A DNA stretch of 64,000 nt from Micromussa lordhowensis (taxonomy: Eukaryota; Cnidaria; Anthozoa; Scleractinia; Lobophylliidae): positions 18,876,106 through 18,940,105 of the forward strand of contig OZ026607.1 of the NCBI GenBank assembly GCA_964020085.1. Reading direction: 5' to 3'. The notes under the pieces were generated by a model. The model ran no database searches. It was not told the DNA's origin and saw only the letters and a program-made list of their open reading frames with translations. The translations under genes were made by a program, and so were the position numbers. Shown here in pieces: positions 54,774-64,000 of the stretch (positions within the stretch are counted from its first letter, which is position 1; each line of letters begins with the position of its first letter).

Positions 54774-55091
54774 GTTTTCCGCCAACACTACGCTGGATAA
54801 ATATAGAAACGCCACAATCACCGGTCATTTCGGATTTGTGTTTGAGGAAAACTCGGACAGAAACATCACGTGATTATCGTGACGCCATCGCCATCTATTG
54901 GAAAAGCTCTCGTTTTCAAAGTGTTTTCAGCCCACATAAAAACGAAAAGCCGGCGTTTTCAAATTTCGTCCGGCTTGAGGAGCGTTTTCGAAAAGCTCCG
55001 TTTTCGTAGGAGATTAGTGTACAGGTTAGGACTAACCGTGAAATATGAATACAAACCGTGAAATTTCTCCGGCATAGTGGGGGCGAGGCCT
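54774..55091. mobile_element. Diverged member of the AGGCCTCGTCC family
   Basis: The right end CCGGCATAGTGGGGGCGAGG, CCT and the left region TCCGCCAACACTACGCTGGA, TAAAT match the ends of the 18382-19049 element with several changes. Internal GTTTTCAAA and GCTCCGTTTTCG also match. The left terminus is decayed. Confidence 0.65.
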
Positions 55092-58000
55092 ATAAGGATA
55101 AATCAAATCCCACCTTCATTCGCTTAGTTCACACACGGCAATCATGTAACCAGTTTATTTTTGCAAGTCATATTAATATCTTTTTATAATGGATTTTTAC
55201 TGAAAATTTTCTGTGCATAAATGAAGATAACCTGCGATCAGGCGTTCTTTTTATTTGTTAAAAATAGAATACCTCATCGCAAGTTCATTTGAAACGTACT
55301 ATGCCATAAATTCAGTTCGGTCGGGCAAACACGAACAACGGAAGGACAGTTAAAGAACATTAGCGTTAATGCACTTGCCCACTGTACTAGGTGTTAATAA
55401 ACAAAATCAATCACCAATCCAGTCACAAGTGTTTTGCTCAAATGTGTTTAAAAAAACTCTGATTTAGAAAAAAATATCGCAGTTCTTGTGCTCTTGTAAA
55501 ATATGTGATCTTCATCAAAATAGCAAGGCTGTCAGAAAAAAAAAACTAAAGATCTAGAATAAATTAAAGATGAGGAAAAACGTCTCAGATTCCGGATCAA
55601 CGGGAATCGAAACCATGAGCTTCATGTTATGTAATCCGTGCAAAGATTATTCGTCTATTAAATTGTGTAATTCTCAGAGCTTAGGCTGTTACCTTCATAT
55701 GCAGAATCACAGATGCTTTATTACAGTAAATACAGCGTTTATTTTTTGAGTTTTTCGTCCTGATTGTTAGAGAAATAAATTCGATTCAATTCAAATGGTT
55801 GTTTCCTTTTCGTGATATTAAGGTACACTATTACTCAGTGCTCTTCAATCGCGCATTGATTTGGCGCCATCATTTAGAATACAGACTGTTTTTTTAATAT
55901 TCAACCACTGCACATCACAAACGATTTATCCGAGATGAACAGCTTTATCATCCACTTACCTCTTTATCGAAGAAGCTACTCTCAAAACAGTGCGTTTGGG
56001 CCCTTTTGCGTTTGCTACAAATTATGTTAAGCTAAAAAGGCTGTTAAATCCATGCTACCAAACCCTGTTAAGCACTAGTGCGGTTTGCTGTATTTCTGTA
56101 AAGTGGAATTAGTATAAAAAGTGTTTTGTCTCCCATTTAGAAAGCAGCCAATTAGAAGTGTTTATTTTTGATTAAAATACTCGACAGACAGTACTACTGC
56201 CCAACACTAAATATCAACACAAGATTTCAGTGCAAAATATACACTTAGTGTAGAGTATATGAACAGTAGACGTAATTAATGTCTTCTGAAAATATTAAAG
56301 GGAAAATACCTGTTTTTCGTTCATTTCTGTTCTATTTGTGGTTCGTCTGCTTCGATGATGCCCCTAGATAGGTTATCTGATTTCTACCACTCAATCATCA
56401 AAGTAACACAATACCGAAGCGAACTTGTTTTGAAATAAATAGATATCGAGGAGCTGTGCCACGAAAAAGCATTAAAACTATGAAAAACCCTCTAGGTTGT
56501 TATTTAAGAAAAAAATATTTTACTGATAAAATAACATCTACATTTAAAATTAAATGGTATCACCCCCGCCGATAAAACGCAAAAAAATGTAACCTAAGAC
56601 ACCCCCATTTTCATTGGGTGAACAAAACAGCTATGTGTTTACTTCTTTGGTGGATCAACGTTTGACAGTTGAATTAACATCCCTGGATGGTTTATCCGAT
56701 ATTAGTTGGCGCGTTAAAAGCAATGCAAAGAGCTTTTAGTGCAACGTGTGAAAAACTATATAAGAAATGAACTTTTCCTAGCGGGAGAGCTCTATCGTAC
56801 GTTTATCAGCAATTTCTCAGTCGGTTAAGTCCCTGGGCTCTTCGACGAATTCCTAGAGTGAGAACTTCCCAAGAAATTCCACAAGATTGCTTAAACGAGC
56901 TACAACACGCTGGGCAATTGCTAAATAACTAACCGAGCCCATTTACAATTGTTTTGAGTGGTTCAAAGCACTCAGGGAATACTTTATATTTGATTATTTC
57001 TGTTTTCACTCCCGTTTTCTTTGTAGCTGTCATTCTAACCACATCACCAGTTCTTCTCTCCAACTAGTTCTCAAGAAGATATCACTTATACGATGCCTAG
57101 TCAGTAGAATCCTCAAAAACGTTTTATGCGCACGTGTAGGTTTTTTATCTTTCATCAATCATTGAATATAAACACACTTAACTGCAAGGACCTTTGTCAG
57201 ATGTCGCCTCAAACTGGCTAAACCTGTTTTCTGTCAATTTAACAGAATCGAATCAAATTCTGACTCGTTTTAATTTTCATGAAACCGTTCCCCGGTTTAA
57301 TTTCACTCGTTTAGGACTTTATTTCCCGTTTTCCTGTCCTTTTGATCAAGAATTTTAAGGTTGTTTTCTATTTAAACCTCACGTGATGTGATGTCGTGAA
57401 AATAGACCAAAAATAATATTGCATGCTGAGCCCTAAAGCAAATTTGCAGATACATTAACTAGAGATGAGATTGACAATTATGAGATTGACAATCTCCAAT
57501 CATCTCGACAGAAGAAAATCTGATTTACCCTGAAACTAACTGTCAAAAGGTTTTCTATTTTTTATGCCAATATTTTTTGTATTGGTAATAAAATTGCGAC
57601 TTATAGCCTAAAGAAAACTTGGAGAAAAAATGTTTAGATTGGCAGATTTCAAATTGAATGGCAGGAGAAAATTTCACGTTAGCTTTGCATTGGTAAGAAA
57701 ATTATGTCGTTCACGCTTTAGGAAATTTGATAATTAACTGTAGGACATTGAGAAATCTTCAAAGGAGTCACGCAAAGAAAAACTAGCCATGTTCCCGGAG
57801 GGTTTCTAATTCTCGCGACGTTAAAGTCTATCTGTAACGATATTGTTTGTGTATGGTAGCCTTAAAAACGTCAAGATGGGAAAAACTCATTTTCCAACAA
57901 ATGTCCTGGGACTCAACATTATTAAACCAATCATTAGCATGATTGATTGGTTTCCAATTAATTATTTCTAGTTATGGTAGCTAAAATGGAAGCTAATACG

Positions 58001-59200
58001 GACAATAATTCCTTTTGTCTGTGTAATTTCCAAAAAGACACTTTCGGTGTGAATGAATAATATATGCCGAGCCACGTACTGCAACAGAAAACTGGAACAG
58101 TTGTCAGATTTCGTTGTTTGAAGCTATGTTCGAAAAATATAGCTGGTTTTAAGGTTTTAACAGATTTACTAGAAGAATTTTCCAACAACAGACAACTGAA
58201 TCTCAGCAGTATCTAGTGTTTCACCTTCTAAATCGGATTACCTGAGAAGTTAAAGTTATTCTAAATTAAGCTATCAAACACGTTCACGCCCTTAGTGAAT
58301 TTTTCAGTCCAAAATTTGAAATGTGTTCTAATTATTTTTTTATGGTTTTAACAAATATCCTGGTTTATCAGCTCAAGTTTGTAACTTTCTACATTTTCCC
58401 TCTTTGTCTCCTTGACAAAATATCGAGCTTGATCGCTGATCATTCTTTCAAAGACACTCCCGAGCGAGCAGATTTCACATTTGCGTTGACTTGACTTAGC
58501 AAAATCTGATAAAATGTTTAGTGGACGCTTCAAAAAAGGCGCAGATATTTTTGGTGCACTGACCTCTCGCTAAATCTTTTAGCAGGCAAATGTTTCCAAA
58601 CACTTACTAAAAATTTGAACTCGACGATCTTCAAGTCGCAGTCTAAGACTAGAGTAATAGCTAAATATAACTTAGATTTGATGTATTGGGAACAATTATA
58701 TGAAAGATAACCTTACATCGCTTGGGATGTAATCACAACCCATTTTTACCAATTGTCTCACCTCGCTTGATGTTTCCTTTTTATGTGCAGTTTTCTCTGC
58801 TCTGCAGATACACTGATCTACCGGCTACCGGCAAAAGGTGCGACTCTGTTAATGGCCTGTGAGAAGAAAATTTAAATATAAGATCCTTCAATTAACCTTA
58901 AATCGATGTACTTTATTTTTTGTTAAGTTCTAATTTGAACTTTATTAATTAAATGACATAAATATGTTACGATAGAAAATTGCAATAAAAATCCTGCAAA
59001 TGAAAGCAGCCTATTGTTAGCTAATTTTTATCTAAATTCAATTGAACATGATGGATTATGCCACAGAAGATTTAACTATTATTCTAAAAGGTTATATTAA
59101 TTAACTGTGATTCGTGTTTAGGTTTCGGTATTTCGGGGCGTAACTTCTAAAACATTGGGAGAACCACTAAAAGCCTCCCCCGTGGGGAAATAATTCTTTG
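55092..59200. other. Long intergenic spacer
   Basis: About 4 kb, AT-rich. A short duplicated phrase (GAGATTGACAATTATGAGATTGACAAT-type, 57,468-57,495) is present. No coding exon, RNA gene or bounded element seen. Confidence 0.4.
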
Positions 59201-59422
59201 CAACAAAAGTTGTAGAAAGTTCATTGATTTATTTAAATGAAGAAAATAACTGAAATAAAATACAGGGCGAAACTGAATGATTTATCAACACTTTTGCAAT
59301 TATATAATTTGGCATTTTTGATCAATGTTTGTTACAAAAGCTGTAGAAAGTTCCTTGATTTATTTAAATGAAGAACTGAGTGATTTATCAACACTTTTAC
59401 AGCTATATAATTTGGTATTTTT
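59201..59422. repeat. Two-copy tandem duplication, units about 130 and 92 bases
   Basis: Copies begin near 59201 and 59331 (ACAAAAG.TGTAGAAAGTTC, TTGATTTATTTAAATGAAGA, GATTTATCAACACTTTT, TATATAATTTGG). The second lacks an internal segment of about 35 bases present in the first. Confidence 0.85.
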
Positions 59423-62400
59423 TATCTTTGCTTGTTTCTGGTTGTAAAGTGACTTGTACTAGCTACGGCTTGCAACAAAAATGTGAAGGCTGTAAAGAAT
59501 AAAACGGTGCAAAAGATACGAAGCGAAAAGAAGAAAACCACAATTTCATTTAACATAGAATAAGTGAATCGATTTAAAAAAAAAAACTCCTGTAAATTAA
59601 CTTTTTTGACCCATAAATTGCAAAGATTGCACAAATTAACCTCTTATTTAAGAAAAAAAGTTACAAAGTGAAGTTTTACGGAAGTAAAGGCACCTGTCCA
59701 ATCAATTAACTTTGAGTTTCATAAATAAAGTTCAAAGACAGGGTTATACATGTAGTGGATACATCAGTATCAAATTTATACAAAAGTGGACGTCATGATG
59801 GCAAAAAATTCAGTTTCTATTTGCCATTAAAGCTATTAAACATAGGGCTTTATCAAGAATTGAATAAGTATGGGTTAGCAAATGATGAGGAGTGAAATTA
59901 AGAAATAATTTCAATCCCGTTTCGGCAAAATTCTTATAATCTCGAGTCTTTAGTTTAAGGAAATCATTTGAATTTGACGAAAAGTAAGTGAAATTATTTC
60001 CTAACTTAACGAAAATACCATTTGACAAATTACGCCTATACAGTCGTGGGGTTTTGACTTGTTTATTGTATCGAGAAATTTCGCGCCGGACGTTGCCAAT
60101 GGCAATTTTGTAATTTCACATGTCAAATTACTACTAATAACTCTTGATTACGAAAAAAAAATTGCCTGACAAAAAATTTAGTGTGAAGAGAAAACAGAAT
60201 GTTCTGCATTAAACGAATCGCATCGTTAAGGACGGAGAAAATTGACCAGGATTACCAACAACATACATGAAAAAATTAAAGCTAAACTTTTCAGGATGCG
60301 CAAACCGTTATGTTAGTAGTTACAAACGGAACAATTTGAGGGCCTTTACAGTAGTGACCGCCGCAACAAGTTTCGAATTTCATTTTTGGGACCTGCCAGA
60401 CATAAAAACTAAGCTGTAGTAAGGATAAGAAATCTTCATGCACTTATCGAAAGACTAACCTAGTAGAATGGCCTTAGTTTGCCTGTGTGCGCAAATTTCA
60501 TGGCCGATTGGTCTGCCAAACGAGCCGTGGCCGGCGACTAAAATTATAAAGGTTTGCTCCAAATTTGCAGTGGACTAACAACACAATGCAGCAATTGCGC
60601 GCTCATATCACTTAAACTTTGGACGAGCCTTTGGTTTGGTAAATTAACACCACGACTGAATTATTTTTTCAAAGGAAAAATGTTTTTGATTGCTTTTGGA
60701 TTGGAAACAACCGCGCATGAATATATAAAAACTTAATAAGTAAAATAAGAGTACTGAAGACTTGTGTCGGTAATGTGATAAATTCCAGACAAAGAAGTTT
60801 TCTTACGTTTAGAAAGATCTCGATGCACACGACACCAAAGACAAAACAGACTGCTATCGGATGTTCTATGTCCAAAAAGACGAACTTAGATTATTTCCTT
60901 GGCAAAGACGTGCCTGATTAACAAAACCAGATGACTACTTAGAATTCAGCTGCGTATTCTCACTTATGCCTGCTGCGGCAAAGTTCACCTCTTGACGTAA
61001 TTGTAAAAGTTAATGTCACGAATCGTCAATTTTTTAAGTGTTATCTCAATGGCTAAAATGCTTAAAAACGACAATAGTAACCGATTACTGCGTTCGTTTT
61101 ATCTTGTGATTTGGAAAGCTCATATTTTCTAAACTTAATATTTTTTCTCGGTTTGCCTTTGAGTCAACTGCAATAAATACCATATCAACAACGGGTCGCT
61201 CATTCTTCCCACCCCCACACCCTTTGGCGTTCGTGTCAGGCACTTCAACAATCAAATACGCCATATTGGATAGACAAGAGCAAACTTCGATATCAGCGCG
61301 AAAAAGGAAGTCAAAATTATTTACGTCACAAGCGCGAAGGGATTTTGTTTGAAGTTGTAATTATTTCAGAAAATAATTAGGTTTATATTACGTGCGTCTC
61401 ATTCACTTTCCAATAACCAAACGTGAAGTGTGAATTTCCATTTTGTGATGTTTGAGTGCGCTCGAAAAGGACAGAGTTTACAATTCGCCACTCCTACGTG
61501 CATCGCTTTAAATTTTTGTCCAATCAAATGCAAGCAGCGCCAACTACGTCATCAAGACACTTACGTGATGATGTGTTGTGTTCGTGCTATGAATTATAAA
61601 CAAAAGTTCAGGGTCAGAAACTTACGACTGAGGTAATGTGCATGGTTAAATTCTCTTCCTAGGTATTTAGGGTGTTTATGATAACAAGAGACGACAAAAA
61701 CGAAAAATATGGCTGAGGCAAGTGCCTCGGTTTGCTATTTCTAGCTACCATCCTGAGGTTACGTATCTGAATCTGAAATTTTTCACGCGTTCATTGAAAT
61801 CATTAAATTATTCTTTTTGGCTTTTACAATGAGAACTTTTTCAGTTCATATATGCGAGTCGTGGTTAGGTAGAAAATTAGGCAGCTGCGTTTTATTCAAT
61901 GTTGCAGAACTCGTGCGTCAGTCTCAAAAAAAAAGAATAAATGGCATTATTTTCGTTATTGGGCTAAATCATTCCAAACGTATTCAACATTGGACAATCC
62001 GCGTCACTGTCACGTGATGCCAACATTGGTTGGAAACTGTGTTTCAGTGAAGCTTGCGGTTAAAAGCGACGATTTATTTTTGCGAAGGGAGAAAAAATGA
62101 AGCCTCGCTCTCCGAAGTTCACATGACGCCGAGTCTGATGCAGATGAGCAAAAGCTATAGGATTTTCACCTGTGCATTAGGTTCAGGTAAACGTATAATC
62201 GGTTTTTCTGATGAGGTTGATATTGGCGCCATTTTGCAATCAATTTTATTTTTCGCCTATAACATCTAAAATATAAAAAATAAAAAGCAAAATAGTATTT
62301 TATGAACTTGATGAAGCGTTTATTCAAATTAAGGCTGGCCAAAATGGTATTTAAATTCAGTTTATTCGGTGAGCAATCCACAAATGAATGAAATGTTTAA

Positions 62401-62530
62401 TAAATTTTACTAACATCGTGACGTTTTTAAATTACATATAAATAATACTTTAATCTTGGAGCCTAAGAAAACCTTAGTTCCTTTTTGCCTCAGGCTCACT
62501 GATTCTTGGCTACAGCGGTATTGAATTTAC
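59423..62530. other. Long intergenic spacer
   Basis: It contains a less AT-rich island around 61,170-62,060 (CACGTGATG and TTACGTGATG motifs; several ATGs on the plus strand) that could be a promoter or first exon of a gene beyond the window. I cannot support an exon. Confidence 0.35.
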
Positions 62531-62930
62531 TTATCTTTAGAAATCCACAGACATAACTTAAAGAAACGTAAACAAAGCCATCATTCTCAAACTGCCTTTT
62601 TAAACGTTTTTTTTTTCTCAAAACGTTTCTAACAACGAACAGTGCTGACCTAAAATTTGGGCGACACGATTATTAGTCCCCTCTTTATCCTCTCTTAAGA
62701 TTTTTCTTGTTGTCAACGGTTTTCGTGGCCACAACTTATCTTTAGAAATTCGCACGCATCAATAAAAGAAACGAAGACAAAGGCATCATTCTCAAAGCAG
62801 CCTTTCGAAGACTGTTTTCGATATAAGCTACTGACAGAGTTCAATTACCGACCTGAAATTCTTTCTCCCCTATTATGGATCACTCTAAATGAAGTTTTTT
62901 CTCGCTGTCAATACAGACGGAATTTGACAA
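62531..62930. repeat. Two diverged tandem copies of an about 205-base unit
   Basis: Copies begin at 62531 and 62736 (TTATCTTTAGAAAT). Shared blocks are AAAGAAACG...ACAAAG.CATCATTCTCAAA, GCTGAC or CCGACCTGAAATT-type sequence, CCCCT.TTAT and TTTTTCT.G.TGTCAA. Confidence 0.7.
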
Positions 62931-64000
62931 TTAAATTCAACTCAATCTAACTCGAGAAAGCCCGCGATTTATAAAGAAATCTTCTGTTATCACTTTGACC
63001 GTCAAAGTTTGCCGGCGACTGCAGCACATCTTTTTCCAAGTAGCGCTTTCACTAAACATGTTTTTCTAATCAATACTTTATAAAAATACGCAATTCAGGT
63101 TGATAAACAGGCGGCACCTGGGCTTGGTAGCAGTACTGACAGAGGTAGCCGAGATTGGTATTTAAGAAATTTTGTGATGGTTCAATTTCCAAACCATCTT
63201 CTATTCAGTCAGCGTCACAGTTCTGTGTCACACATAACAAAAAGTAAAGCCAATATATCTGGACTATAATAAGCCCGTAAGCGACTCCAGCAAATTATGA
63301 CATACACGAAGGAAAGTGTACGTTCCGTTTATTTTAGTGTTTAAGATGTTATTAAAGTCTTCAAGTCCTTACGCACTGATCGCACTTCACTCTGAATTAC
63401 AAATTATCGAACATGTTTTAAACTAATCACAGGTTCGTCTTGGAATTTCTGTTCTTAGCATTCATGTGTCAACACTTACCGGCTATTGATCACGCTTTTA
63501 GTTAATCAACCATATACACTGACCGCAATTGACCGTCTGAATTCTAATTTCTTGAACTTACATTTGGCCCAAACCACACCAGTTTGAGTTTACATATACC
63601 TCTATAAGTCAGCAAACTTTGAGCTGAATTCTAAAACGAACCATGAATGCAAATGAATTCATAATGCCAGTGTTTCAACTGAAGACAGTTAGGAAAGACC
63701 GATGAAAGTCGACCACACCGCCGTACTAGACTTGAATAGTTAACTCAAAAAAGCTCTTCTTCAAAATGTTATTCAAGAGATCCGGCAATTGAATTGGATT
63801 ATCACTCGAAACTCGAATCAAAACCTTTTAACCTCTTCACGATACAAGGAACTGATTAAATTTAAAGGAACACAAAGCCTACCTGACGGTTCAGCTAAAG
63901 GTCTCACGTTTTCGTTTGTTAATTTCCCTTTAGGGTGTCTCAAGACTGCTTTGCATGAGACACCCCCTGATGCGAGCTCACTGAATTACGGGAAAAACAA
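62931..64000. other. Right end of window, intergenic
   Basis: No gene seen. A perfect 10-base-stem hairpin, GGGTGTCTCA (63933-63942) and TGAGACACCC (63956-63965), lies near the end. Confidence 0.4.

Overview
The window looks like nuclear DNA from a cnidarian, most likely an anthozoan such as a stony coral. The protein-coding parts are metazoan genes split by GT-AG introns. The non-coding DNA is AT-rich and crowded with short foldback elements, terminal-inverted-repeat elements, a tRNA-derived SINE and a non-LTR retrotransposon tail. The taxon call rests on general resemblance of these repeats to anthozoan repeats, so it is an inference. I see no prokaryotic genes, CRISPR array, viral genes or organelle DNA.

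Positions 1-29,000 hold the four genes I can support. (1) The first three coding exons of a DNAJC7-like TPR co-chaperone run leftward off the window (986-101, minus). (2) Head-to-head with it is a complete six-exon ubiquitin-conjugating enzyme of the UBE2E class (2448-10295, plus, 188 aa). (3) Next is a complete three-exon MALSU1-like mitochondrial ribosome assembly factor (12841-16028, plus, 287 aa). (4) Last is a four-exon rhodopsin-class GPCR (28712-21725, minus, 417 aa) whose models join in frame only through a GC-AG intron. The products point to ordinary housekeeping (proteostasis, ubiquitin transfer, mitochondrial translation) beside one receptor gene. Nothing suggests that the four act in one pathway.

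All introns of any size carry mobile DNA. UBE2E has a TTAA-flanked 0.8 kb element, a long palindrome and a 2.7 kb PIF/Harbinger-like element with TAA target duplications. MALSU1 has a foldback with 9-bp flanking repeats just upstream of its start and a 0.7 kb TIR element in intron 1. The GPCR has a Penelope-type terminal repeat with hammerhead-like sequence, a tRNA-SINE and a 1.1 kb TIR element with a perfect 7-bp target duplication.

Positions 29,000-64,000 are a gene desert in which I recognise no coding exon. It contains foldback elements, the 3' end of a 5'-truncated LINE, several two- to four-copy tandem duplications with units of 90-205 bp, and long unremarkable AT-rich spacers. No clear new multi-gene system is visible. 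The most unusual observations are the GPCR's altered activation motifs together with its GC-AG intron and overlapping upstream ORF, the set of unrelated TTAA-flanked elements sharing GGT ends, and the subterminal repeat structure of the Harbinger-like element.
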